From DATJBF01 sp035516795 (GTDB lineage Bacteria > Verrucomicrobiota > Verrucomicrobiia > Palsa-1439): 64,000 bases of DNA. The translations under genes were made by a program, and so were the position numbers. This document shows positions 1 through 10,399 of this stretch, piece after piece. The notes under the pieces were generated by a model. It made no database searches. It saw only the letters and a list, made by a program, of their open reading frames with translations, and was not told where the DNA came from. Within the stretch, counting starts at the first letter, position 1, and each line of letters starts with the position of its first letter. The DNA is taken from contig DATIZX010000079.1 of the NCBI GenBank assembly GCA_035516795.1, forward strand, positions 22,019 through 86,018, written 5' to 3'.

Positions 1-1
1 T

Positions 2-3000
2 TCCCGGGCTTCCTGGAACGATGCCCCGGCCCACTGGGATTTGGTTCCCGAACTGAACAAGCTCGTCAAACAACTCGATCCCACCCGTCTCACCACCGCG
101 GCCGCTGTCATCCGGCCGGACGACCGGCTCAACCAGGTTACCGATGTCATGGCGTTCAACCGGTACTCTGGTTGGTATTTTGGCGCGCCAACGTATTGGC
201 CGACCACTCTCGACGAATTGCGCCAGAAATTGCCCGGCCGGGCGATCGGCATCAGCGAATACGGTGCTGGCGCCAGTGTCGAGCAGCACGAATCGAATCC
301 CCACCAACCCAAGCCCGACAGTTCCTGGCATCCGGAAGAATGGCAGTGCACGGTTCACGAGGCTGCTTGGAAAGCCATGAAGCAGCGGCCGTGGTTATGG
401 TGCACCTTCATCTGGAATATGTTCGATTTCGCCGTGGACAGCCGCAATGAGGGAGATCATCCCGGCCGTAACGACAAGGGGCTTGTCACTTACGACCGCA
501 AAACGAAGAAAGATGCCTTCTACTGGTACAAGGCCAACTGGACCACTGCGCCGTTCGTCCATATTACCAGCCAGCGTTACACCAACCGCACCGCCGCGAC
601 CACGCCTGTGAAAGTCTACTCCAACTGTGAGTCTGTAGAACTTCGCGTCAATGGGGTGTCAAAGGGTTCGCTCCGCTCCGATGACCATATCTTCTTATGG
701 AATAGCGTGACGCTGCGCGAGGGGGACAACCGCATCGAAGCGATCGGCCAAAGCGCGAACAGACAATATCACGATTCGTGCGGGTGGACGTACACGCCCC
801 CCCTCGTTCAGGAAGGGAAGGTTGTTCGATTCCCGCACCCCGAGCGCATCCGTTATGACGGGCAATGCCTGACCATCGACGGCAAGGATATTCTGATTTA
901 CAGCGGCTCCTTTCATTACTTTCGGTGTCCGCAACCATTGTGGCGTGATCGGTTCCGCAAAATCAAGGAGGCCGGCTTCAATGCCGTGGAGACGTACGTG
1001 CCGTGGAACTGGTACGAGCGCGACCAACCGGCAGGACCAGACGATTTCTCAAAATTCGACTTCAGCGATTTGAAGGCTTGGCTGGAGATGGCTCACGAAG
1101 AATTCGGCCTCTACACGATCATTCGTCCCGGGCCGTACATTTGTGCCGAGTGGGACGGGGGCGGGTTCCCGCGTTGGCTGCTGACATTGAAACCGGCCCA
1201 AGCCAAGCGGCATGTCTGGTTGCGCAGCGATGACCCCGGATACCTCGCATGGTCGAAACACTGGTTCGACGCTGTGTGTCCGGTGGTTGCCGCCGAACAA
1301 GTTACGCGCAAACCGAAAGGACATGGCGGCGTCATCTTGTTCCAAATCGAGAACGAATACGATTTGTACAAAGGGGTACCCGAGAGAGCACGCTTCAATT
1401 ACCTTCGCGCCCTCTACGATTGCGCTGTCGCAGACGGAATCGAGGTTCCGATATTCACCTGCTGGACGAAACAGTGCCGCCGCAGCAATGACGAACGGCT
1501 GCACAACGTTTTCGACGGTTCCAATATGTATCCGCGCTGGAACATGAAGGCGGTGGAAGAACGCCTGCATGCGTTGCGGCTCGCGCAACCCGACGCGCCC
1601 GTGATCGTTCCCGAATTGCAGGGCGGCTGGTTCGCACAGGTCGGCCATCAACTCAGCGAGGATCAGGAGGGAATCGATGCGACGCAAATCAATCACCTGA
1701 CGCTGCTTAATCTCCAGGAAGGCACAACGATTCTGAATTACTACATGCTGTTCGGCGGCTCGAACTTCGGCGACTGGGCCTCGCGCGATCAGCTTTCGAC
1801 TTACGATTACTTTGCCCCGATTCGGGAACCCGGCGGGGTCGGCGACAAATATCTGGCAGTAAAAGCCATCGGTCTGATGCTTCTCAAACACGGTGCGAGT
1901 CTGGCCCGGTCCAGAATAATTCCGTGCGAAGTCGAGGCTTCCCAGAAAGACGTGAACTTCGCCATCCGTCGCGGATCCGCGAGAGACACATTTGTGTTCT
2001 GCCGCAATCGCTCGCGAACCAAAGCATTGCATGGTTCAGCAACTGTCAAGTCAGACGAGGGAGATGTACTGCGGTTTGACTACGACCTTGCGCCTGGCGG
2101 ATTCAAGATTCTCTACCTTCCTGCCGGTGTGACGAATGCGACCGCGGGCGAGTGGCTGCCGAAGCCCGCTGCGCCACCTGAAAGGCTGATGGACATACCC
2201 GCCTCGGTGCGAATCAAGACAGCACTGAAGCGGTTTGACCAGGATGGCCGCGATTGGGTGTCGGTCAAAAACGAAGAGTCGTTGCCAGCCCTTGGTGTGA
2301 ATGATTCCCGTTTTGTCCTTTACCGGACAGAATTTCAACTCACGCCAGAACAGTTGCAGAAGTTCCGCTATTTGGCTCTCGACCTTTCTGCTCCCGACAA
2401 GGTTGTGTTGGCGGTGAATGGCAAAATCATGGTGCCGAGTGAGTTGTCGGTAGACGTAGGGAGAGCCCTGCACGTTGGCGCCAATGAATTGCTCGCGCTG
2501 TACGAAAACCGCGGACAATCAAACTTCGGTCCGTCGATGGCCGACCTGCCCGGTATCCGCGCGGCAGCGCTGATTCTGCATACAGATGGCAGCACGCCGC
2601 TGAAGAATTGGCACGCGAAGCTGGTCAGCGGACAATTCGATGGCATGGAATTGAAACTGGAACTCGCCCGAAAACTCGCAGGCGTCGCTGAAAATTGGTG
2701 GAGCAGCGACGTTGCGAGAGCCGGTTGGAGCCGGGTCGATTTGGACACGACCGAGACTGTCGCCCGCAAGGGGAAGGAAGCCCCCTTAGGCACTCCGGAA
2801 GCGCTGGCCACATGGTATCGAATGGAATTCGAATTGCCCAAACCACAAGCTAACGTGTGGGTCCCGTGGCGCTTGTTGCTGGATTGCTCGGGCGGCGGTT
2901 TCATTTATCTGAACGGCCATGCGTTGGGACGCTATTGGGACGTTGGCCCGCAACGCGAGTATTATTTGCCCGAATGCTGGCTCAACTTTGGTGACGGCAA

Positions 3001-4558
3001 GACGAACATCGTAGCGTTGTGCCTGCGTCCCACAGAAAAGGGCGCCCTGCTGCGCGCGGCCGAAGTGTCGCCGTACGCGGAATACGCCGAGCGCCGACAA
3101 CCGCCCGTGGTCCTCACACCGAAACCGCCGGCGACGCCGCGCATCAACGGGCCGAAGGTTTTCGGTGTGCGCCCTGGTTCACCGTTCTTGTTCACCATCT
3201 CCGCGACCGGCGAGCGGCCCATGGAGTTCTCAGTGGACGAGTTACCAAGCAGTCTGCGTTTGGACCCGACCACAGGACAGATCACCGGTGTTTTGAGCGA
3301 GAAAGGCGAGCACGTCGTAACGTTACAGGCGAAAAACTCGCGAGGCGTTGCCGAGCGCAAGTTGCGAATCGTCGTTGGCGATCGGATCGCCTTGACGCCG
3401 CCGATGGGCTGGAACAGTTGGAATTGCTGGGCGGGTTCAGTGGATCAAGACAAGGTGCTGCGCTCTGCGCGCGCGATGGTCGCTTCCGGCCTGGCGCAGC
3501 ACGGTTGGACGTACATCAACATCGACGATACGTGGCAGGGCGAACGCGGTGGGCCATTCAACGCGATTCAACCGAATGAAAAATTCCCGGACATAAAGGC
3601 GCTCTGTGACGAGATTCACCAGCTCGGACTCAAGGTCGGGATCTATTCCACGCCTTGGACCACGTCGTACGCGGGCCACTGCGGCGGGTCGGCAGAGAAT
3701 GTGGAAGGCTTTTGGGGCGGCCCCCCCAAAGGGAAGATCGATTACAGCGGCAAAGTGCTGCCGCTGGCGGTCGGCAGGTATTCCTTCGCGACCAACGATG
3801 AGCAGCAATGGGCCGCGTGGGGGTTCGACTATTTGAAGTATGACTGGTATCCGAATTCCGTGCCGCAAACCCGGGAGATGGCCAAGGCGTTGCGGGCGAG
3901 TGGACGTGACATTGTTTTCAGCCTGTCCAACAGCGCTCCATTCAACCACGCGAAGGACTGGGCGCGGTCGGCCAATTCGTGGCGCACGACCGGTGATATT
4001 CGCGATTTGTGGCCGAACATGTCGGGGATTGGTTTCTCCCAGGACAAATGGGCACCGTTCGCCGGACCCGGCCATTGGAACGATCCGGACATGCTGGTGG
4101 TGGGAGATGTCGGTTGGGGACCGCAACTGCATCCGAGCCGGCTGACTCCGGACGAGCAGTACACGCACATCAGCTTGTGGTGTCTCTTATCGGCCCCGCT
4201 GTTGCTCGGTTGTGATTTGGAACATTTGGATAAATTCACCCTCGGATTGCTGACCAACGACGAGGTGCTCGATGTTGACCAAGATCCGCTGGGCAAGCAA
4301 GCTGTGGCAGTAGCTTCTGACAGCAATTTCGCGGTATTCTCCAAACCGTTGGAAGACGGCTCGAAAGCGGTTGGCTTGTTCAATCGAGATTTGGTGACCA
4401 CGAAGATCACTGCGAGGTGGACCGATCTTGGTCTCACCAGCCGGCAAACCGTTCGAGACCTTTGGCGACAGAAGGATATCGGTGTGTTCGATGAAAAGTT
4501 TGAAGCCACAGTTCCCTCGCATGGAGTGGTGTTCGTCAAACTCACTCCTTCTCAATAA
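2..4558 (+). CDS. Multi-glycosidase fusion: GH2 (C-terminal part), GH35, Ig-like linker, GH27; 5' end outside window
   Basis: One uninterrupted frame from the left edge to a TAA at 4556. It is already open at base 2, so the TTG at 41 is internal and the gene is truncated by the window. The part upstream of about 820 is the end of a GH2 barrel (motif ISEYGAG, nucleophile Glu codon at 257) plus a GH2-type beta-sandwich. A full GH35 domain follows from about 835 (RPGPYICAEW; IENEY with acid/base Glu at 1355; VPELQGGWF with nucleophile Glu at 1613), with jelly-roll domains to about 3090. An Ig-like putative-domain linker (3140-3375) leads to a complete GH27 alpha-galactosidase (TPPMGWNSWN at 3393; nucleophile Asp in KYDW at 3842; acid/base Asp in TTGDI at 3995) and its C-terminal sandwich. 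It probably removes both beta- and alpha-linked galactose from plant glycans. No internal stop or ribosome site suggests separate genes. Domain calls are firm; substrate is inference. Confidence 0.93.
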   Translation, partial: SRASWNDAPAHWDLVPELNKLVKQLDPTRLTTAAAVIRPDDRLNQVTDVMAFNRYSGWYFGAPTYWPTTLDELRQKLPGRAIGISEYGAGASVEQHESNPHQPKPDSSWHPEEWQCTVHEAAWKAMKQRPWLWCTFIWNMFDFAVDSRNEGDHPGRNDKGLVTYDRKTKKDAFYWYKANWTTAPFVHITSQRYTNRTAATTPVKVYSNCESVELRVNGVSKGSLRSDDHIFLWNSVTLREGDNRIEAIGQSANRQYHDSCGWTYTPPLVQEGKVVRFPHPERIRYDGQCLTIDGKDILIYSGSFHYFRCPQPLWRDRFRKIKEAGFNAVETYVPWNWYERDQPAGPDDFSKFDFSDLKAWLEMAHEEFGLYTIIRPGPYICAEWDGGGFPRWLLTLKPAQAKRHVWLRSDDPGYLAWSKHWFDAVCPVVAAEQVTRKPKGHGGVILFQIENEYDLYKGVPERARFNYLRALYDCAVADGIEVPIFTCWTKQCRRSNDERLHNVFDGSNMYPRWNMKAVEERLHALRLAQPDAPVIVPELQGGWFAQVGHQLSEDQEGIDATQINHLTLLNLQEGTTILNYYMLFGGSNFGDWASRDQLSTYDYFAPIREPGGVGDKYLAVKAIGLMLLKHGASLARSRIIPCEVEASQKDVNFAIRRGSARDTFVFCRNRSRTKALHGSATVKSDEGDVLRFDYDLAPGGFKILYLPAGVTNATAGEWLPKPAAPPERLMDIPASVRIKTALKRFDQDGRDWVSVKNEESLPALGVNDSRFVLYRTEFQLTPEQLQKFRYLALDLSAPDKVVLAVNGKIMVPSELSVDVGRALHVGANELLALYENRGQSNFGPSMADLPGIRAAALILHTDGSTPLKNWHAKLVSGQFDGMELKLELARKLAGVAENWWSSDVARAGWSRVDLDTTETVARKGKEAPLGTPEALATWYRMEFELPKPQANVWVPWRLLLDCSGGGFIYLNGHALGRYWDVGPQREYYLPECWLNFGDGKTNIVALCLRPTEKGALLRAAEVSPYAEYAERRQPPVVLTPKPPATPRINGPKVFGVRPGSPFLFTISATGERPMEFSVDELPSSLRLDPTTGQITGVLSEKGEHVVTLQAKNSRGVAERKLRIVVGDRIALTPPMGWNSWNCWAGSVDQDKVLRSARAMVASGLAQHGWTYINIDDTWQGERGGPFNAIQPNEKFPDIKALCDEIHQLGLKVGIYSTPWTTSYAGHCGGSAENVEGFWGGPPKGKIDYSGKVLPLAVGRYSFATNDEQQWAAWGFDYLKYDWYPNSVPQTREMAKALRASGRDIVFSLSNSAPFNHAKDWARSANSWRTTGDIRDLWPNMSGIGFSQDKWAPFAGPGHWNDPDMLVVGDVGWGPQLHPSRLTPDEQYTHISLWCLLSAPLLLGCDLEHLDKFTLGLLTNDEVLDVDQDPLGKQAVAVASDSNFAVFSKPLEDGSKAVGLFNRDLVTTKITARWTDLGLTSRQTVRDLWRQKDIGVFDEKFEATVPSHGVVFVKLTPSQ

Positions 4559-4633
4559 AACGTCGTTCTGAATTGACGCCGCAGTTCAATCCGATAAAGT
4601 TCGGGACGCATGAGCGCGCGCGCTGGGGAAGCA

Positions 4634-6184
4634 ATGAAATTATGGGCCCTGCTTCTGGCAACCGCCCTGTTCACCAATGCCCTGGCGCAGCAGAAGCAAC
4701 TCGCAAAGGGTCAGCTTGTCATCCATGCAGACCAGCCCGGCGGAATCATCAACCGGAACATCTACGGCCAGTTTTCTGAACACCTGGGCCGGGGCATTTA
4801 TGAAGGCATTTGGGTGGGAGAAGATTCGCCAATCCCGAACACGCGAGGGATTCGCAATGATGTCGTGGCGGCGCTGAAGAAGCTGAAAGTACCCGTGCTG
4901 CGCTGGCCGGGAGGCTGTTTCGCCGACGAATATCACTGGAAGGACGGGATCGGCCCGTACGAAAAGCGTCCCAAGATAATCAACACCCACTGGGGCGGCG
5001 TGGTGGAAAACAACGACTTCGGCACACACGAATTCTTCGACCTGTGCGAGCAACTTGGCTGCGAGCCGTACATCTGTGGCAATCTCGGTAGCGGAACGCC
5101 TCAAGAAATGATGGAATGGATTGAGTATATCACCTCGGACGCCGATTCCCCGATGGCTAATTTACGCCGGCAAAACGGACGTGAGCAGCCGTGGAAATTG
5201 AAGTACTTCGGCGTCGGCAATGAGAGTTGGGGGTGTGGCGGCAACATGCGGCCGGAGTTTTATGCCGACAATTACCGGCGTTACAACACGTTCGTGAAGA
5301 ATTATCCGGGAAATCGCATCCTGCGGTTTGCTTGCGGTCCCAGTGACGGTGACGTCAACTGGACGGAAGTGTTGATGTCGATGGCGGGCCACCAGATGAA
5401 CGGGCTTTCGCTGCATTACTACACCATTTCTTCCGGCGATTGGGGCCACAAGGGACCGGCGACTGGATTTACCGAGGAACAATGGTTCGGCACGTTGCGG
5501 CAGACGTTGCGGATGGAGGAACTCATTACCCGGCACGCGGCGATCATGGACAAATACGATCCCCAAAAGCGCGTGGGCTTGATCGTCGACGAATGGGGCG
5601 ATTGGTACAATATCGAGACGGGCACCAATCCGGGTTTTCTCTGCCAACAGAACACGCTGCGCGACGCGTTGGTCGCCGCGATCAATTTGAACATCTTCCA
5701 GCGACATTGTGATCGGGTCGCCATGGCCAACATCGCCCAAATGGTCAATGTCCTTCAAGCCATGATTCTGACCGACAAGGAGAAGCTGATCGTGACGCCG
5801 ACCTATCACGTTTTCGAAATGTACCAGGTTCACCAAGACGCCACATATCTGCCGATCGAACTCACAGGCCCCGATTACGCGTTGGGAACCAACAGCATGC
5901 CCGCGCTGCATGCCTCGGCATCGCGTGACGAGTTGGGCCGCATCCATGTGTCCCTGGTGAATCTCGATCCCCACCGGGACCAGCAGGTCGTCGCGCGGTT
6001 GGCCGGTGCAACGGCGAACAGGGTCACGGGCCGTGTGTTGACCGCGACGGATATGGACGCGCACAATACGTTTCAGAATCCCGACGCAGTCAGACCGATG
6101 GCTTTCTCCGGATTCTCCTTCAAAGACCACAATCTCTCGCTGGCACTGCCGGCCAAGTCCGTCGTCGTCCTCGAAATCGAATGA
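4634..6184 (+). CDS. Secreted alpha-L-arabinofuranosidase, GH51 family
   Basis: About 516 residues. The ATG at 4634 is preferred over the one at 4610 because GGGGAAG lies just upstream and the product then opens with a clean signal peptide (MKLWALLLATALFTNALAQ). GH51 hallmarks follow: an N-terminal NIYGQFSEHLGRGIYEG segment, LRWPGGCFADEYHW, the acid/base glutamate in GVGNESWGCGG (codon at 5222) and the nucleophile in IVDEWGDWY (codon at 5591), then the C-terminal beta-sandwich. The family releases terminal arabinofuranose from arabinoxylan, arabinan and arabinogalactan. It lies 75 bases after the galactosidase fusion on the same strand, so the two likely form one operon acting on arabinogalactan-type side chains in the periplasm. 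The operon and substrate are inference. Confidence 0.93.
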   Translation: MKLWALLLATALFTNALAQQKQLAKGQLVIHADQPGGIINRNIYGQFSEHLGRGIYEGIWVGEDSPIPNTRGIRNDVVAALKKLKVPVLRWPGGCFADEYHWKDGIGPYEKRPKIINTHWGGVVENNDFGTHEFFDLCEQLGCEPYICGNLGSGTPQEMMEWIEYITSDADSPMANLRRQNGREQPWKLKYFGVGNESWGCGGNMRPEFYADNYRRYNTFVKNYPGNRILRFACGPSDGDVNWTEVLMSMAGHQMNGLSLHYYTISSGDWGHKGPATGFTEEQWFGTLRQTLRMEELITRHAAIMDKYDPQKRVGLIVDEWGDWYNIETGTNPGFLCQQNTLRDALVAAINLNIFQRHCDRVAMANIAQMVNVLQAMILTDKEKLIVTPTYHVFEMYQVHQDATYLPIELTGPDYALGTNSMPALHASASRDELGRIHVSLVNLDPHRDQQVVARLAGATANRVTGRVLTATDMDAHNTFQNPDAVRPMAFSGFSFKDHNLSLALPAKSVVVLEIE

Positions 6185-6309
6185 TCCCGGCATAAGAAAC
6201 CATAAGTTTGGAAGGTTCTGATTCGACAAAATCTGCGGCGCTCTAGCCACACTGCCTGCAGCCGCGTCCACGCGGTAAATCTGACCTTCTCGTGGACGGA
6301 GGCAGATCC

Positions 6310-7180
6310 GAAGGGATCTGAATCGAAGCAGCGATGAATCCTTCAAGCCGTACAGGTTCTTCACCGCTTTGATTTTTTCAAAGCACTGTTCCATGCAGAC
6401 GGGCGGCCGTTCTGGCGAGAGCTTCAGGATCGCAAACGCTTCGTCACGGCCATTGAGCGATAGCGCGTGATGCCCGTAGCCGTATCCCATGAAATACGCG
6501 ACAAAATTGCCCACCGTGACGCAGGCGGTTAGATGTTCGTGGGGCTTGCCCGCAGATGGATCGTGGTGGTGACGCACCGCAGTCGCCAAATGCTCGGGCA
6601 GTTTCCATTTTTCGAGAAGGTGTCCGCCGACTTCGGCATGATGACAGCCCAGCAGCTTCGATTCGACTTCCACCAGCGACGAACCGCCATTGGTTTCCGC
6701 CGTGAACTTCTCTTATACACTTTCCATGGCAGCCGCGAGGATGATCTTGCCGACGTCGTGCAGCAGACCGGCGGTAAATGCGACGTTCTCGTCGTCGCCA
6801 AGGTCTTAGGCGATCGACTGGGCGGAGACGGCCGTGGCCACCGAATGCGTCCACAATTCGGTTCCTTCGACACCATGCCCTTTTTGATTGCTGGAAAGGG
6901 TGGCTGCGCTCGCGACAGCGACCACGATATTATAAACTTCGCGCGATCCAAGACGGGTAACCGCTTGAAGGAGATTGTCGGTGGCGGTGCCGCGACTGTA
7001 ATAGGCGCTGTTGCACACTCGCAGGACATTCGCTGTGAGTGGCGTGTCATAAGAGATCAGGTCAACAATCTTCGTATAGTCGCTGTTCGGGTTGCTGAAG
7101 GAGGGCATTAGTTGCGGCAAAATATGCGGTGCGGGCACCAGGTGATGCGCTTGATTGATATAGTCATCAACAGCCAACAT
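6310..7180 (-). pseudogene. HDOD-domain signalling protein interrupted by two in-frame TAA codons
   Basis: Reading from the ATG at 7180 (good ribosome site AAGGGAAG, 7 bases upstream) gives an HDOD domain: PAPHILPQLM, VLRVCNSAYYS, AVTRLGSREVYNIV. The frame meets TAA at 6808-6806 directly before DLGDDENVAFTAGLLHDVGK, and a second TAA at 6715-6713 before EKFTAETNGGSSLVEVE. The homologous sequence continues through CHHAEVGGHLLEKW and AVRHHHDP to about 6330 with no frameshift. Both stops fit single-base changes from sense codons. The original stop also seems lost, because the frame runs on antisense through the GH51 gene. The 124-residue N-terminal piece could still be made. HDOD proteins usually act in regulation through protein contacts. 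Read as a recent pseudogene; a sequencing error cannot be excluded but would need two substitutions. Confidence 0.82.
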
Positions 7181-7306
7181 GAGATTCTTCCCTTTTGATC
7201 CTTACCAGTTTATCGGCAGGAATTGAAAAAACTGAATTGTTTCTTGATCGGCAAGACCACTCACTCGTGAATTACGGAGAGATTTCCTGACAACCAGCGC
7301 GCTGGG

Positions 7307-10300
7307 TCAGGCGTTGCGGTCACGCTCAAAAATGCTGTAGAGCGTCGGCAAGACCACCAATGTCAACAGCGTGGAGGAAACCAGGCCGCCGATCACAACC
7401 GTGGCCAAGGGACGCTGAACTTCCGCGCCTGTTCCCGTGGCGATCGCCATGGGCACAAAACCCAAGCTGGCCACGAGCGCGGTCATCAGCACCGGCCGCA
7501 ACCGAGTCAGGGCGCCTTCGGTGACCGCGTCGGCGGTGGATTTCCCTTCCTCGCGTAGATGGTTGATGTAGCTGACCATCACCACGCCGTTCAACACGGC
7601 CACGCCGCTCAGCGCAATGAAACCGATTCCTGCCGAGATGCTGAAGGGCAATCCGCGCAGCCACAGCGCAAACACACCGCCCGTTACCGCAAGCGGCACG
7701 CCGGTAAAGACCAAGAGCGCTTGACGCACGCTCTGGAACGCGCCGAATAACAACATGAAAATCAGGAGCAAAGCCATGGGCACGACCACTGCCAAACGAT
7801 TTCGCGCCGCAAGATACGTTTCAAACTGGCCCCCATAGCTGATTGAATAACCGGGGGGCAATTTGAGTCGGGTCTGGATCCGTAATTGTACGTCCTGCAC
7901 AAAACTGGCAAGATCACGACCGCGGACCATGCTTTCGACCACGACGTAACGCCGGCCCATCCGCCGCAAGAGCGTCGGCGGCATCTCCTTGAAGACCATG
8001 TCGGCGACGTCCTGCAACCGCAGCCCTGTCGCTTGGCTTGACACCGGCAGGTTCCGCAGCACGTTCAAGTCGGCCCGCTGGGCGTCGGCGAGACGCAGGA
8101 CGATGTCGAAATGTTTGTCGCCTTCGATGATCTGGCCGAGGTTGCGTCCAGCCATGGTGGTGGAAACCAGTTGGTTGAGATCGCCGATGGTCAATCCGTA
8201 ACGGGCCAGCATCTCCCGGCGTGGACGAATTTCCAGCACCGGCGCCGTTGCGGCCATCTCGAAGCGGACATCCTCCGCGCCGGGCGTGCTGCCGACAATG
8301 CTCTTCACATTTTGCGCGAGCGCGGTCAGCTTGTCGAAGTCGTCACCGTAAATCAGGACGCCAACATCACTGCTGATCCCGGCGATCATGTCATTAAACC
8401 GGTCTTCAATCGGTTGCACGAATCCAAATGCGCAGCCGGCGACATTGGAATTTAGGTCGGTCTCCATAGCGTTGATCAGCCCATCGAGCGTGTGCGCGGT
8501 TCTCCATTCTGCATGCGGTTTCAAGAGTGCGATAATGTCGGTGTCATTAGCCGGCATCGGATCGGTGGTCACATCTCCCGAGCCGGCATGAGTGAAGACG
8601 CGGATCACCTCGGGAAACCGTAGCACACGGGCAATCACTTGTTTGTCCATTTTCAAGCTGGCGGTGATCGACGCGCTGGGCAGTTTGATCGCAGTGATAT
8701 TGAGCGCGCCTTCCTCCAAACGCGGCAAGAAAACTGCCCCGAGGCGCGGAAATAGCCACGCCGCCAGGGCGACCGGCACCAACGCCAGCAGCAATGTCGC
8801 CCTCTTCCACCGTAACGCCAGCCGCAACGTGGGCCGGTACGCCGACGCCACCGTGCGGATGAACCAGTTCTCGTGGTGGACCTTTCGGCCACCAACCACC
8901 ATCGAGGCCAAAGCGGGTACCAAGGTGAGCGCTAGAATCAGCGAACCGACCAGCGCCATCACTACGGTCAACGCCATCGGGCGGAACATTTTCCCCTCCA
9001 CGCCCTGTAAAGTCAGGATGGGCAGATACACCATGATGATGATGGCCACGGCGAAGCTGACCGGCCGCCCCATTTCTTCACAAGCGTAGATCGCCGTCGT
9101 CTGCCGTTCGTCTGGTGTGAGTGGACGGCCAAGAGCCTCCCGCTTCTCGCTCATGCGGCGCACCAAATTTTCCGTCATCACTACGGCGCCATCGACGATC
9201 AGTCCAAAATCGATGGCGCCCAAGCTCATCAGGTTGCCGCTGATATGACCCCCGAGCATGCCGAGCATCGCAAACATCATCGACAACGGAATGGCCAACG
9301 CCACGATGATCGCAGCGCGGACGTGGCCCAGAGTCAAGAGCAGCACCACGAACACGAGCAGACCGCCATGCAACAGGTTGAGTTCCACCGTGTGAATGGT
9401 TTTGTTCACCAGCGTGGTGCGGGTGTACACGGGTGTGATCTGCAATCCCTCGGGCAGTGACGCGCGCACTTCCTCGATTTTGCGTTCCACCCGTTGGGCG
9501 ACTTCGCGGCTGTTCTCGCCGAGCAGCATCAGGACCGATCCGAGGACGGTTTCGTGCTCCCCGTGCATCGCAAAGCCACCGCGCAATGCGTGTCCCCAAC
9601 CGATTGTCGCAACATCGCTAACGTGAATCGGGACGTCGTGCCGCGTTGCCACCACCATGGAAGCCAGGTCCTGAATTGAGGTCGCCCGACCTACGGTATG
9701 TACCGCGACCTGTTCGCCGTGGCGTTCGATGTAGCTGCCTCCGGCGTTCTCGTTGTTGGCTTCGACGGCGTGTGCGATGTCGTCCAAGGTCAGGTCATAG
9801 GCACGGAGTCTGACAAGGTCGGGCGTGATCTGAAAGTCCGACACGTAGCCGCCAATCGAGGCGACCTCGGTGACTCCGGGCACGGCCCGAAGCATCGGTT
9901 TGACGATCCAGTCTTGTGCAATCCGCGCATCATCGAGAGTGAGATTCGAATTCGGCTTTGGCTCGACGACGTAAAAATAGATTTCGCCCAGACCCGAAGT
10001 GATCGGGCCGAGTTCGGGTTCGGCCAAACCCGCCGGAAGCTGATCGCGGACCGACTGAAGACGTTCCGACACGAGTTGGCGCGCCCAATAGATGTCTGTG
10101 CCGTCCTTGAATTGCAGAATGACTTCTGAGACGCCGTAACGCGAGAGGGAGCGCGTGTAATCCAGCCGGGGCAGTCCGCTCATTGCCACCTCGATGGGAT
10201 AGGTCACGAGCCGCTCAACTTCCTCGGGTGCCAACGCGGTGACCCGCGTGTCGATCACGACTTGGACCGGTGAAATGTCGGGCACCGCATCGATCGGTAG

Positions 10301-10399
10301 ATGAAAGGCTGACCAGACGCCGGCGGCGATCAACAGGACCGCCAACATGCAGACCAGGGCGCGCTGGCGTAGCGAGAACCCAATGAGCCGTTCAATCAC
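7307..10399 (-). CDS. czcA: CzcA/CusA-type RND heavy-metal efflux pump
   Basis: 1030 residues, the usual length of HME-RND inner-membrane pumps. It begins MIERLIGFSLRQRALV followed by the first membrane helix, and has the TM4 signature DFGLIVDGAVVMTEN. That acidic motif is typical of the divalent-cation branch (Czc, Cnr, Ncc) rather than the Cu/Ag branch. Two large periplasmic loops and twelve predicted membrane segments are visible. It drives proton-coupled export of metal from periplasm or cytoplasm through an outer-membrane channel. The start overlaps the adaptor gene stop by 4 bases, so translation is coupled. Last gene of a six-gene minus-strand cluster. Metal identity is inferred from the motif class only. 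Confidence 0.93.
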   Translation of the reverse strand: MIERLIGFSLRQRALVCMLAVLLIAAGVWSAFHLPIDAVPDISPVQVVIDTRVTALAPEEVERLVTYPIEVAMSGLPRLDYTRSLSRYGVSEVILQFKDGTDIYWARQLVSERLQSVRDQLPAGLAEPELGPITSGLGEIYFYVVEPKPNSNLTLDDARIAQDWIVKPMLRAVPGVTEVASIGGYVSDFQITPDLVRLRAYDLTLDDIAHAVEANNENAGGSYIERHGEQVAVHTVGRATSIQDLASMVVATRHDVPIHVSDVATIGWGHALRGGFAMHGEHETVLGSVLMLLGENSREVAQRVERKIEEVRASLPEGLQITPVYTRTTLVNKTIHTVELNLLHGGLLVFVVLLLTLGHVRAAIIVALAIPLSMMFAMLGMLGGHISGNLMSLGAIDFGLIVDGAVVMTENLVRRMSEKREALGRPLTPDERQTTAIYACEEMGRPVSFAVAIIIMVYLPILTLQGVEGKMFRPMALTVVMALVGSLILALTLVPALASMVVGGRKVHHENWFIRTVASAYRPTLRLALRWKRATLLLALVPVALAAWLFPRLGAVFLPRLEEGALNITAIKLPSASITASLKMDKQVIARVLRFPEVIRVFTHAGSGDVTTDPMPANDTDIIALLKPHAEWRTAHTLDGLINAMETDLNSNVAGCAFGFVQPIEDRFNDMIAGISSDVGVLIYGDDFDKLTALAQNVKSIVGSTPGAEDVRFEMAATAPVLEIRPRREMLARYGLTIGDLNQLVSTTMAGRNLGQIIEGDKHFDIVLRLADAQRADLNVLRNLPVSSQATGLRLQDVADMVFKEMPPTLLRRMGRRYVVVESMVRGRDLASFVQDVQLRIQTRLKLPPGYSISYGGQFETYLAARNRLAVVVPMALLLIFMLLFGAFQSVRQALLVFTGVPLAVTGGVFALWLRGLPFSISAGIGFIALSGVAVLNGVVMVSYINHLREEGKSTADAVTEGALTRLRPVLMTALVASLGFVPMAIATGTGAEVQRPLATVVIGGLVSSTLLTLVVLPTLYSIFERDRNA

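Noticed and set aside
5162..6310. Extension of the HDOD frame for 380 codons beyond its domain
   Set aside because: It is entirely antisense to the well-supported GH51 gene; it is only open because the original stop is lost.
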